The notes under the pieces: generated by a model
Told to the model about the DNA's origin: nothing
Databases searched by the model: none
What the model saw: only the letters and a program-made list of their open reading frames with translations
Assembly: GCA_910583695.1 (NCBI GenBank)
Contig: CAJTZL010000001.1
Span: forward strand, 1-64,000
Direction: 5' to 3'
DNA length: 64,000 nucleotides
DNA from: an uncultured Oscillibacter sp.
GTDB taxonomy: Bacteria > Bacillota > Clostridia > Oscillospirales > Oscillospiraceae
Position numbers and translations under genes: made by a program
In this document: piece after piece, positions 24,956 through 33,416 of the stretch
Numbering within the stretch: the stretch's first letter is position 1
How the letters are laid out: each line of letters opens with the position of its first letter

Positions 24956-26731
24956 TCAGCTTCTTTCCGCCAAAAAATTCGTTATCCAACTCTCCAGGTC
25001 CTCTTCCATTTTGCCAAAATCCATTTCCTCAAAAGGAACACCCTTTTCATGATAATATTTTGCAACTTGGGCCTGCAAAGAAGACCGAAGATTTTCTTCC
25101 GGCGTGCGCAGTCTTTGTTCACGCTTGCAAATCTGCCAATACAAGAACGACTTGTCCATTTGAGACTTCACGGAAGAAATATCTCCAAATTTCTCCGCTA
25201 AATCCTGAAGCACTTCCAGGCAGCTCTGATAGTGCTGCATCCATATATCAATCCAACGGTAAGACTTTACCTTCCCCGGAACTTCCTTGAATAGAAGAGA
25301 AATCAAAGAAAAGGTAGTATTAATTTGATAGTGGAACATCTCATCTAATTCAGAGCCGCAAAGAATATCTCCTAACAATTTCATAGCATCGTAACATTGC
25401 TTTATCCGCCATTCAGGCCAAAGAACCGCATTAACTGGCCAGTCAATTTCCGTAATATCTACCTCAGGCTTGCCATAGCGCCACCCTTCCATTCCGCTAT
25501 TTGAAGTCGGGTATTGATACCCCAACAAAAAGCTGAATACGCAATGCGGATAGTAAAAGAAAAACAAACTCTCTCTATACTCTTCCGCCTTTTCAAAAAT
25601 TCCGGATTCTTTCATGTAGTCGATATTAAAGCAGGTTCCCGAAATATGGCGGGTCCAATCAAACGCCCATTTTACGCCTTGCAGCCCTTTCTCACATACC
25701 TCCAGTTTGCGTATAAGGTACTCTACCACCGGCGAAGCATCAAAAATCGCGTTGAACGTAGTGACACCTTCCGTGCAATGCTCGTTCAAGTATTCAAAAA
25801 CATCGTTCAGCTTTTCCACGGCCACGGAATCTTCATCGCTGAGCATCATGGCAAAATGCCCGCTCGCTCTACTCAAGGCACTGCAATAGCTTTCATGAAA
25901 TCCTCCGTTTTTCTCAAGCTCATAGTATCGCAGTCTGGAATCCCTCATATTTTTTATTTGCTGATAGCCTTCCGTGCAATTGGTAGACCCTGTATTAACC
26001 AAAACAATCTCAATTTCCGCATCATAGCAGGTTGTTAGTGCATACTCCACCGCTTTCAGCGCACGATGCCCTCTATTAAATGACGGAACGCAGACCGATA
26101 GAAACGCATTATTGGATGGAATGCCGCTCCGGACTCTGATGTCATGGATCTCCTTTATCACTGCGTCATACTTCTCCGACTTCCGGGAAAACACTTTCCT
26201 TGGCAAATAAGCGTCATGGTTCTCCAAAAAGTACCGGTGCATATCCGCTGTTGTTGCAAAGATTTTTACATTTGAAGGAAATACCGTAGGAAAGTCCTCC
26301 AGTTTGTAAAACGACGTGAATTTTCGAAGTCCTTCGTTAAGAACAATGTATACATTTCGCCAACTCTTTTGCAAGATGATAGGCACAATCTCCCGGACAT
26401 CCCCGTAATCCGCAATCAGGATGCTTGTGAACGTCTTCCGGGCATCACCATCCGCCTCGTAAGGCTTTACGGCAAATGTTCCGCAAAACCGTCCAGCTTC
26501 CCGATCCAGGACAACATACTCTTGATCCGCAATTGGTATAAAGTCCAAGGTGCACGCCTCATATTCCGCGGCGTTCTCCAAGCGGCAATTCGCTTTATAA
26601 GTTTGCCGGAAAGTCTCCTCATTCGGCTGAATAAAACATCCGTAAAGTGTTTCAAACCTCGTATATTCACCCTTCCCTTCGCTTTGCAGGTTTTCAATTT
26701 GTTTCAAAAGTAAAGCGTCAAGTTCCTTCAT
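24956..26731 (-). CDS. Family 2 glycosyltransferase with an extra N-terminal module
   Basis: A 591-residue protein. A GT-A (GT2) domain begins near residue 210 (LSVCVPSFNRGHRALKAVEY) with IEIVLVNTGSTNCT and the metal-binding region MMLSDEDSVAVEKLN (DED). The first ~190 residues are not part of GT2; they contain GCFIQPNEETFRQTYKANCR and DFIPIADQEYVVLDREAGRF, which resemble residues 77-136 of the sulfotransferase-like protein encoded next to flagellin (AFYEPN..RYERNCRL). The C-terminal 200 residues are helical. The gene is A+T-rich relative to neighbours. Likely a glycosyltransferase acting on the flagellar glycan; donor and acceptor are unknown. Confidence 0.82.
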   Translation of the reverse strand: MKELDALLLKQIENLQSEGKGEYTRFETLYGCFIQPNEETFRQTYKANCRLENAAEYEACTLDFIPIADQEYVVLDREAGRFCGTFAVKPYEADGDARKTFTSILIADYGDVREIVPIILQKSWRNVYIVLNEGLRKFTSFYKLEDFPTVFPSNVKIFATTADMHRYFLENHDAYLPRKVFSRKSEKYDAVIKEIHDIRVRSGIPSNNAFLSVCVPSFNRGHRALKAVEYALTTCYDAEIEIVLVNTGSTNCTEGYQQIKNMRDSRLRYYELEKNGGFHESYCSALSRASGHFAMMLSDEDSVAVEKLNDVFEYLNEHCTEGVTTFNAIFDASPVVEYLIRKLEVCEKGLQGVKWAFDWTRHISGTCFNIDYMKESGIFEKAEEYRESLFFFYYPHCVFSFLLGYQYPTSNSGMEGWRYGKPEVDITEIDWPVNAVLWPEWRIKQCYDAMKLLGDILCGSELDEMFHYQINTTFSLISLLFKEVPGKVKSYRWIDIWMQHYQSCLEVLQDLAEKFGDISSVKSQMDKSFLYWQICKREQRLRTPEENLRSSLQAQVAKYYHEKGVPFEEMDFGKMEEDLESWITNFLAERS

Positions 26732-26810
26732 GCCCTCATCCTTCCTTTTTCATTGCACGGTATGCACGGATTTATCTTCATTGGAAAACCCGGCAGGTTC
26801 AAGTGTCATT

Positions 26811-26858
26811 CTTGTATCGGGGCTCCCCGATACAAGCGAAGCGGGTTCCCGCTTCGCT
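26811..26858. repeat. Two tandem perfect palindromes between pseG and the GT2 gene
   Basis: CTTGTATCGGGG-CT-CCCCGATACAAG (26811-26836) and AGCGAAGCGGG-TT-CCCGCTTCGCT (26835-26858) overlap by two bases. Both stems are perfect (12 and 11 bp). Read on the plus strand they are followed by CCAAACTTTTTT; on the minus strand, in the direction of transcription, no T-run follows. They may be a processing or attenuation site or an inserted repeat. Confidence 0.7.
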
Positions 26859-26875
26859 CCAAACTTTTTTCATTT

Positions 26876-27901
26876 TTATCCGCTTCCGGCAAAATACGCC
26901 GTCAGAGCTTCCGCCAAATGCAGAGCTCCGCTGCCATCCACCAAGCTCTGCATTCGGCAGGATATCTCCTGTCTCCCCATTTGATCTGCCGCCAGCCGTT
27001 CCAGCCCTGAAAAAATCTTTTCCAGGAATTCGATCTCTTCACGGACATCCCCGGCGCAGGGCATCAGGCCCTCCTCCTCAAAGGCCCTCGCACCCTGGAT
27101 TTGGTTATCCGCCAGAATATACGTCACCGTCGGCAGTCCACAGGCGCACAGCTCATAGAGCGTCGTTCCCGCCGCAGAAACCGCCATGTCACATTGCCGC
27201 ATCAGGCCGCACATGTCGGCCACCTGCCGGTGCGGCACAATGTAGGGAACCTTTGCCGCCAATCGACCGATCCGCTTCGAGTCCTGATTCATGGCCCCCA
27301 GAACCATGTGACAGACCGTGCCCGAGGCCGGCGGATGCTCCAGCAGGTATTCCACACACCGCAGAGCAACATGGTACTGGTCCGTTCCTCCGGTGGAAAG
27401 GAGAATCTGTTCCGCCCGTTCCCGCACCCTGCGCGGCGTGAGATTGCGGAACTGCTCTCGAAGCGGGACATACCGGGGGCCCAGGAGATACGCCTTGTCC
27501 GGCGAATATTGAGCCGCACTTCCGTAAAGGTTGTAATTTATAACCAAATCCGCAGGATAATCAAAGGCGTTCAAATCATCCATATACGCCAGAAACGCCT
27601 CCGCCCTGACGGCACGCATGTACTCCGGCGTGACAAAATAGCTGTCCAGGATCACACAGGCGGGCCGTCTTGCTCTCAACAGCGACAAAAGCGCCGGAAG
27701 CTCCGCCTCCATGCGGTCATATGCGGAGCCCAGCACTGCGCATTCATACCCCCGCTCCCGAATCAGCGTCCGCATGCAGGGCTCCGCCGTTACAAAAACG
27801 GAGGGAATGCCCCTCTCCCGAAATGCGTCCGCCAGGGAAAGACAGCGCATAATGTGGCCGGTGCCGATCTGCAGGTTGCCGTCTGCCCGAAAGAGAATCA
27901 T
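26876..27901 (-). CDS. pseG: UDP-2,4-diacetamido-2,4,6-trideoxy-altropyranose hydrolase
   Basis: A 341-residue GT-B-like hydrolase that releases UDP in the pseudaminic pathway. I chose the ATG at 27901 (MILFRADGNLQIGTGHIMRC), with AGAGG upstream; GTGHIMRCLSLADAF is the PseG signature. Further motifs are VILDSYFVTPEYMRAV, YLLGPRYVPLREQFRN, ILLSTGGTDQYHVALRCVEY and AVSAAGTTLYELCACGLPTV. It lies 10 bases after the formyltransferase gene. Confidence 0.93.
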   Translation of the reverse strand: MILFRADGNLQIGTGHIMRCLSLADAFRERGIPSVFVTAEPCMRTLIRERGYECAVLGSAYDRMEAELPALLSLLRARRPACVILDSYFVTPEYMRAVRAEAFLAYMDDLNAFDYPADLVINYNLYGSAAQYSPDKAYLLGPRYVPLREQFRNLTPRRVRERAEQILLSTGGTDQYHVALRCVEYLLEHPPASGTVCHMVLGAMNQDSKRIGRLAAKVPYIVPHRQVADMCGLMRQCDMAVSAAGTTLYELCACGLPTVTYILADNQIQGARAFEEEGLMPCAGDVREEIEFLEKIFSGLERLAADQMGRQEISCRMQSLVDGSGALHLAEALTAYFAGSG

Positions 27902-27911
27902 ACACACCTCT

Positions 27912-28490
27912 TTACTTCCCCAGAGCACGCCGCCGAAATTCCTCCACCGGCATGTCATAGCTGTCGATGATCTTCCGGAAAAACTCTCCATCCCTTATCG
28001 AATGATAGCTGCCGCTTCCCGTGGGATATTTCCTCATCTGCGGCCAGCAGGAATACCATTGAAATGCTTGGCGAAACTGCTCCTGCGCAGCCATATCCAG
28101 CCTGTCATAGCTTGTTTTCAGCGTATCGTCCGGCTGAAGCGGAACCAGCCTTTGCGCAATGATTCCACCTTTATCCAGACCCGCTTCTATGTAATGCAGC
28201 GTCACTCCACGAGGCGTATTTTCCGCAATGCTCCACAAATTCGGGTCGCTTCCCCGATTCCAAGGCAAATAGGCGTTATGCAGATTGACTGCGTTACGGC
28301 GCAGGGCGACGAGCACCTCCTCCGGCAGTATGAACCGATAGGTGTAACTGACCGTCAAGGCAAACCGCTGTGCTCTGCACCAATCTTTCGTCAAAGCATC
28401 CTGCCGCAAGACAGTCTCATGCCCCTCTTTCCTCAGCCACTCGAACAGGGGAAGCGCACACGGATTGTTGTAAAGGCAGAGTATTCTCAT
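27912..28490 (-). CDS. Formyltransferase-like protein (N-10-formyl-THF type)
   Basis: A 192-residue protein with the formyltransferase fold. Residues ILCLYNNPCALPLFEWLRK open it; the active site is in AVNLHNAYLPWNRGSDPNLW (Asn and His of the N-x-H motif, then RG.DPNLW), and HYIEAGLDKGGIIAQ supplies the catalytic Asp. It is shorter than Met-tRNA formyltransferase and lies between pseI and pseG, exactly where an N-acyltransferase (PseH) is expected. The likely job is N-formylation of the 4-amino group, leading to an N-formyl pseudaminic acid. That product is inference; formylated nonulosonates are known. Confidence 0.83.
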   Translation of the reverse strand: MRILCLYNNPCALPLFEWLRKEGHETVLRQDALTKDWCRAQRFALTVSYTYRFILPEEVLVALRRNAVNLHNAYLPWNRGSDPNLWSIAENTPRGVTLHYIEAGLDKGGIIAQRLVPLQPDDTLKTSYDRLDMAAQEQFRQAFQWYSCWPQMRKYPTGSGSYHSIRDGEFFRKIIDSYDMPVEEFRRRALGK

Positions 28491-28505
28491 CTGAACCGTC
28501 TCATT

Positions 28506-29537
28506 TCATATCATTTCGGGACTTAGCGGAGTCCCTCTCGGAATGGTCCTTTTGACCGGCTTTCCCAAAAAATCCGAATAGTCTTTGGGTTTTGCTCCAT
28601 AGCCGGGACGGACACAACGGATATTTTCTGCGGTGAGGCACTCTCCTTCTCCGATATCCCTCACCGCAAAAAGCGACCGGCGAAACACCATACTCTCCCG
28701 CTCCCTTCCGCTCAGCTCATAAGAAGGCGGAACCAGCAGTCTTTCGGCCGTGCGGATATCTTCCACCATCCGGGCAAATTCTTCCGGTTCCATGGAGAAC
28801 GCGCTGTCCGGGGTCTTCATCTCCCGGCTGAGGCAGAAATGCTTCTCCACTACGCAGGCCCCCAAACTCACGCCCACGACCGCCGCCAGACTGCCCAGGC
28901 TGTGGTCAGAAAGCCCTGTCGGCACTTGAAATCGCTTCATCATATCCGGGATGTTCCGCAAGCGCATATCCTCAAAATCAGCCGGATATTCGCTGCAACA
29001 CTTCAGCAAAACAATCTGGTCGTTCCCCTGCCTCCGGCAGGCGTCCACAGCGTCCTGGATTTCCTCCACGCTCCCCATGCCGCAGCTGATAATCATAGGC
29101 TTCCCCTTGGACGCTGCATATTCAATCAGGGGAATATCCACCAGCTCAAAGCTGGCGATTTTATACGCCTCACAACCAAGGCCCTCCAGAAAATCCACCG
29201 CTGTCGAATCAAAGGGCGTGGACAGAAAGTCCACTCCGCAATTCTCACACTCCTGCTTGATACGCCCCTGCCACTCCCAGGGCGTCCCCGCCTCCTGGTA
29301 CAGGTCATACAAGGTGCGTCCCGCCCAAAGCCCTTCTTTGATCCGAAAATACTCGTTATCACAGTCGATGGTCAGTGTGTCCGCCGTGTAGGTCTGGATT
29401 TTCACGCAGTCCGCTCCGGCCTCAGCCGCCCGGCGCACAATTTCCAGCCCGTTTTCCAGCTTCTCTCCGTGGTTCGCGCTCATCTCCGCAACGATGTAAA
29501 CCTGCCCTTTTGTAATCTTCTCCATCAGCCTGAACAT
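28506..29537 (-). CDS. pseI: Pseudaminic acid synthase
   Basis: A 343-residue NeuB-family synthase of the PseI branch: YIVAEMSANHGEKLENGLEI at the start, GADCVKIQTYTADTLTID, FLSTPFDSTAVDFLE, KIASFELVDIPLIEYAAS and PTGLSDHSLGSLAAVVGVSL. A C-terminal SAF domain is present (FRRSLFAVRDIGEGECLTAE). It condenses the altrose derivative with phosphoenolpyruvate. A start at MEKITKGQ (29525) is also possible. Confidence 0.95.
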   Translation of the reverse strand: MFRLMEKITKGQVYIVAEMSANHGEKLENGLEIVRRAAEAGADCVKIQTYTADTLTIDCDNEYFRIKEGLWAGRTLYDLYQEAGTPWEWQGRIKQECENCGVDFLSTPFDSTAVDFLEGLGCEAYKIASFELVDIPLIEYAASKGKPMIISCGMGSVEEIQDAVDACRRQGNDQIVLLKCCSEYPADFEDMRLRNIPDMMKRFQVPTGLSDHSLGSLAAVVGVSLGACVVEKHFCLSREMKTPDSAFSMEPEEFARMVEDIRTAERLLVPPSYELSGRERESMVFRRSLFAVRDIGEGECLTAENIRCVRPGYGAKPKDYSDFLGKPVKRTIPRGTPLSPEMI

Positions 29538-29561
29538 GCCTTTTCCCCCGCTTTCCCGTGA

Positions 29562-30755
29562 CTATCTCCGGCAATGCGCCAGGACTTTTTCCACTGCTTC
29601 GATCACGTCCCGCTGGTCCTGGTCCGTCATCCCGTAATACAGCGGCAGCGTCAGGCAGCTCTCATAGTATGCCTCCGCATTTGGGCAAAGCCCCTTTTGA
29701 TACCCCATCTCTTGGTAATAGGGAAAATAATAGACGGGAATATAATGCACATTGACGCCGATGTTTTCCGCTTGCATTGCATCGTAAAATTCCCTCCGGC
29801 CCCAGCGGAGCCGGTCCAAGTCCAGGCGCAAAATATACAGATGCCGGACGGTATCGGACCCCTTGGTTTCCTTCTGCACTAAAACCCCCGGCAGCTCCCG
29901 GAACGCCTCGTCATATTGGCGCACCAGCGCTTTCCGCCGAGCGGAAAAGAGATCCAGCTTTTTCAGCTGGCTCAGGGCCAGCGCGCTCTGGATGTCCGTC
30001 AGGCGATAATTGTACCCAAGGAGCTGCTGCTCATAGTACCAGTTGGAATTTCCCTGCTCCCGCAGCAGGTCCGGAGCCCGTGTGATTCCATGGCGGGCAA
30101 ACAGCAGGACTCTCCGGGCAAGCTCGGAACGGCCGGCTGTCACCGCGCCGCCCTCTCCCGCCGTAATTGTTTTTACCGGGTGGAAGCTGAAGGTGGTCAG
30201 GTCCGCGATGCTGCCTACCGGCGTACCACGGTAAACCGTTCCAATGGAGTGCGCCGCGTCCTCGATCAGAAGCAGGCCATGACGGCCGCAGATAGCTCGA
30301 AGGGCATCATAATCGCAAGCCTGACCGGTAAAGTCAACTGCGATGACCGCCTTTGTCCTGGGGGTGATCCGCTCTTCCACCGACGCCGGGTCAAGGGTAT
30401 ACGTCTCCGGGTTGATATCCGCAAAGACGGGCCTCCCACCGCAGTACAGCACGGCGTTTGCCGACGCAGCAAAGGTGATCGGCGTTGTAATCACCTCGTC
30501 CCCGGGCCCGATTCCAGCGGCAAGGCAGGCGGTGTGCAGCGCCGCCGTGCCGTTGGAAACCGCGATGCAGTAAGACGCGCCAGTGATTTCGCACAGCTTT
30601 GCCTCCAGCTCTGAAACCTCGGGTCCGCAAGTGAGAAAATCGCTTCTCAGCACCTTCGACACCGCTTGGATGTCCGCTTCGTCTATGTATTGATGTCCGT
30701 AGGATAACCGGGTTTTCCGCACCGGCTCCCCGCCGTGCAGCGCCAAAACTGACAT
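29562..30755 (-). CDS. pseC: UDP-4-amino-4,6-dideoxy-N-acetyl-altrosamine transaminase
   Basis: A 397-residue DegT/DnrJ-type PLP aminotransferase of the PseC branch. RLSYGHQYIDEADIQAVSKV, SDFLTCGPEVSELEAKL and AVSNGTAALHTACLAAGIGP are typical; LLIEDAAHSIGTVYRG forms the cofactor pocket and the PLP lysine is in TFSFHPVKTITAGEGGAV. It lies between pseF and pseI in the standard pse order. Confidence 0.95.
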   Translation of the reverse strand: MSVLALHGGEPVRKTRLSYGHQYIDEADIQAVSKVLRSDFLTCGPEVSELEAKLCEITGASYCIAVSNGTAALHTACLAAGIGPGDEVITTPITFAASANAVLYCGGRPVFADINPETYTLDPASVEERITPRTKAVIAVDFTGQACDYDALRAICGRHGLLLIEDAAHSIGTVYRGTPVGSIADLTTFSFHPVKTITAGEGGAVTAGRSELARRVLLFARHGITRAPDLLREQGNSNWYYEQQLLGYNYRLTDIQSALALSQLKKLDLFSARRKALVRQYDEAFRELPGVLVQKETKGSDTVRHLYILRLDLDRLRWGRREFYDAMQAENIGVNVHYIPVYYFPYYQEMGYQKGLCPNAEAYYESCLTLPLYYGMTDQDQRDVIEAVEKVLAHCRR

Positions 30756-30883
30756 TGTGTTTCCTCCCCTTATGTTCTCCTGCCTCCACGGACAACGAAT
30801 AACGCCTCAGGAATCCTGACGGATTTCAAGATTTTCCGGCGCCGCCCAGCAAAAATCTGTGGTATGAAGATGTACTCAGGGAT

Positions 30884-31612
30884 TTAATCCGTGCTTCCAT
30901 AGCAGCTTTTGCTCTTCATAAGTTCGTATTTCAGTTCCGCCAGTTCCCAATCTGTCTCGTTGTCAATATCCTGCACCTCCAGATCTGGCAGGATCATGGG
31001 AACAATGTTCCGGCAGAATATCGTCTCTTCCTGCAGAAGCGTTTCAGTTCGGATAAAGCCAAACTGTCCGCAGTCATGATAGATCGTTTCCAAATCCTGC
31101 GACCGGGCAAAGGTGTTCTCCGGCCATTTCATCCGCACCCGATTTTCCTGAACCAGTAAGCCTCTTAACGGCGGATAGGAAAACTCCACAACCGGAATCA
31201 GTCCATCCGCGCCGCTTTCTTCCAGGAGCTGGCAGGCACGTTTCAGCTTTTCCGCCGTGACAAACGGAGCCGTTGGATAAATGTAGCAAAGGGTCGAAAA
31301 CCAAAGCCCCTGCTTCCGGTAGCTTTCCAGCACCTCAAGCAAAACATCCGTTATCGTGGCATAGTCACCGGATGCGGCCGCACTGCGAAAAAACGGAACA
31401 GATGCGCCAAGCTCTTCGGCAAGCTCTGCAATCTCCGTATCATCCGTGGAAACCATCACCCTGTCAAACAGGCCGCTGCCAGCGGCGGCCTCAATGGAAT
31501 AGGCAATCACGGGCTTTCCACAAAATTCCTTGATATTTTTTCTGGGAATCCGTTTGCTCCCGCCCCGTGCGGGAATCACGGCAAGCCTCAAACCTTTTTT
31601 GTATAAAACCAT
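30884..31612 (-). CDS. pseF: CMP-pseudaminic acid synthetase (CMP-nonulosonate cytidylyltransferase)
   Basis: A 242-residue cytidylyltransferase of the NeuA/PseF family: LAVIPARGGSKRIPRKNIKE and FCGKPVIAYSIEAA are the nucleotide-binding signatures, with DRVMVSTDDTEIAELAEELG and ICYIYPTAPFV-like TLCYIYPTAPFVTAEKL following. It activates pseudaminic acid with CTP. It is the only CMP-nonulosonate synthetase in the window, so it may also serve legionaminic acid. Its start overlaps a small gene by 25 bases. Confidence 0.94.
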   Translation of the reverse strand: MVLYKKGLRLAVIPARGGSKRIPRKNIKEFCGKPVIAYSIEAAAGSGLFDRVMVSTDDTEIAELAEELGASVPFFRSAAASGDYATITDVLLEVLESYRKQGLWFSTLCYIYPTAPFVTAEKLKRACQLLEESGADGLIPVVEFSYPPLRGLLVQENRVRMKWPENTFARSQDLETIYHDCGQFGFIRTETLLQEETIFCRNIVPMILPDLEVQDIDNETDWELAELKYELMKSKSCYGSTD

Positions 31613-31773
31613 GTAAGATCATCTCCAGGAAAGACCCGGTCTCCGTGGTACACAAAACCGTAATCCAGCAGCTCCAAGTCCGGATATTTTTCCAGTAGGC
31701 TGCCGACTGGCTCAGCACACCCTTTTTTATATTCTTCGACTTTTAATGCAGCTTCTTTTCCGCCAGCAGACAC
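31588..31773 (-). CDS. Small protein or remnant between pseB and pseF
   Basis: A 61-residue frame starting at GTG 31773, with GGAGG 7 bases upstream inside the end of pseB. The protein-like stretch PVGSLLEKYPDLELLDYGFV and DDLTWFYTKKV looks like the C-terminal end of a larger fold, perhaps a methyltransferase, rather than a complete domain. It overlaps pseB by 31 bases and pseF by 25. I cannot tell a genuine small protein from a truncated remnant. Confidence 0.4.
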   Translation of the reverse strand: MSAGGKEAALKVEEYKKGCAEPVGSLLEKYPDLELLDYGFVYHGDRVFPGDDLTWFYTKKV

Positions 31774-32744
31774 CGCAAATCCTCCACAGACAGCCACTGG
31801 CTGTTGGTCCCGGAGGAATACTCAAATCCCCGCTTTGCCAGTTTCCCTCCGGGCACCGCCTTTTCCGGGGCCCACCAGGACATATGCGGATAAATGATAA
31901 AGTGTTTTTCATACTCATATGTGTACAGAGAATCCTCTTTGGTGATCATTACCTCATGGAGCTTTTCCCCTTCTCGGATTCCCACCTCTTTCAAGGTGCA
32001 ATTTGGAAGAATCGCCTTGGCAAGATCGGTGATTTTGAAAGAGGGAATCTTGGCGATGAAAGTCTCGCCGCCCCTGGATTCCGCCAATGCCTTGATGACC
32101 AATTCCACGCCCTGCTCCAGGCTGATCCAGAAGCGGGTCATCTCAAAATCCGTGATAGGGAGCTCCGTCTCCCCTGCTTCCGCCAGTCCCCGGAAAAATG
32201 GGATCACGGACCCGCGGCTCCCAGCCACGTTTCCGTACCGGACAATGGAAAACCGGGTGTCCTTCCGTCCGGAATAAGCATTGGCGGCGATGAACAGCTT
32301 GTCCGACACCAACTTTGTCCCGCCATATAAATTGATGGGATTTACCGCCTTGTCCGTGGACAGCGCCACCACCCGTTTGACGCCCATATCCAGCGCCGCC
32401 TCAATGACGTTCATTGCCCCATGAATGTTGGTTTTGATCGCTTCGTTGGGGTTGTATTCGCAGGCGGGGACTTGCTTCATCGCGGCGGCGTGGATGACAT
32501 AGTCCACGCCGTCCAAGGCCCGGCGTAGGCGGGCCTCGTCTCGTACGTCACCAATAAAATAGCGCATCACTGCATCATGCTTCATCAGCCGGTTGCGCAT
32601 ATTAAACTGCTTGAACTCATCTCTGGAATAGATGATGAGCTTTTTCGGACGATAGCGTCCCAGAACATAATCGGCAAAGCGGTTCCCAAATGACCCTGTA
32701 CCGCCGGTGATTAAGACTGTTTTTCCATTCAGCAAACGAATCAA
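31743..32744 (-). CDS. pseB: UDP-GlcNAc 4,6-dehydratase (inverting)
   Basis: A 333-residue SDR of the FlaA1/PseB type that starts pseudaminic acid synthesis. TVLITGGTGSFGNRFADYVL binds NADP, IIYSRDEFKQFNMRNRL is the family signature, AAAMKQVPACEYNPNEAI carries the catalytic region (MKQV.ACEYNP), STDKAVNPINLYGGTKLVSD follows, and FEMTRFWISLEQGVELVI closes the fold. First of the pse genes in transcription order. Confidence 0.96.
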   Translation of the reverse strand: MIRLLNGKTVLITGGTGSFGNRFADYVLGRYRPKKLIIYSRDEFKQFNMRNRLMKHDAVMRYFIGDVRDEARLRRALDGVDYVIHAAAMKQVPACEYNPNEAIKTNIHGAMNVIEAALDMGVKRVVALSTDKAVNPINLYGGTKLVSDKLFIAANAYSGRKDTRFSIVRYGNVAGSRGSVIPFFRGLAEAGETELPITDFEMTRFWISLEQGVELVIKALAESRGGETFIAKIPSFKITDLAKAILPNCTLKEVGIREGEKLHEVMITKEDSLYTYEYEKHFIIYPHMSWWAPEKAVPGGKLAKRGFEYSSGTNSQWLSVEDLRCLLAEKKLH

Positions 32745-32830
32745 CCCTCTCTCAGCTTATGAAATTCTGGATCATGCCGGACAGGGGCCTCTTTCCGCGC
32801 ATACCATCTAACAAGGTCCGCCCTCCAGGC

Positions 32831-33400
32831 TCATTCGGCCCACCGCCTGATGCATTCCGCGCAACACGGCAAATATTGCTTGCTCTGTACGGATTTCAGC
32901 AACGTCTCATGAAAATCGCTTGTCCAGAAGTGTTGTATGGAGCAGTCTTGAACGTAAAACCGCTGTCCGGCATTATGGTAGCAGCTGTTACAGCACGGCA
33001 AAAGTTCTCCGTCATACTTAATGCTGAGCAGACGGTACAAATCTTTGCATACAAAATTTTCATTTATTTCTGATTTAAGTCCCTTACTGGAAAAATCTAC
33101 AAAAGTCTGCACATCGACAATGTCCGCTTCCCCTTTCCACTTTTCTTTAAATAATTCCAGCTCGTCATGGTTTTCCTTCATGTCTACAAAAGAAACACGC
33201 AGAAAAGGAAGTCTGGAATTCCTTTTCTCTCGAATCTCCAAAAATTCTGAAATATTTTTTTCTACAAGCTCCAGCCTGCCTCCGCGAATTTTCGCAAAAC
33301 TTCAACTATATGAGGGCGGAGTAACGCTTCTGAGTATGTCCCCAGCCAAATGGACTCCACTTGCAGTTCTTTACTTCCCTGCAACCTGCCCATTTCTAAA
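32831..33400 (-). pseudogene. Remnant of a radical SAM/SPASM gene
   Basis: A TTG-started frame from 33241 to 32831 encodes only the C-terminal half of a radical SAM protein. Its frame extends upstream to a stop at 33303 as FAKIRGGRLELVEKNISEFL, which matches the usual KIRGG..E.V..NI segment, and continues with LPFLRVSFVDMKEN and SPASM cysteines in LLPCCNSCYHN and YLPCCAECIRR. In another frame just upstream, ESIWLGTYSEALLRPHIVEV resembles the E-P-L-L-x-P segment that normally lies ~60 residues before. The cluster-binding CxxxCxxC part is absent. An internal deletion plus frameshift of a former full gene explains this best. Confidence 0.7.
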
Positions 33401-33416
33401 CTCTGCCGGCAAGGCC

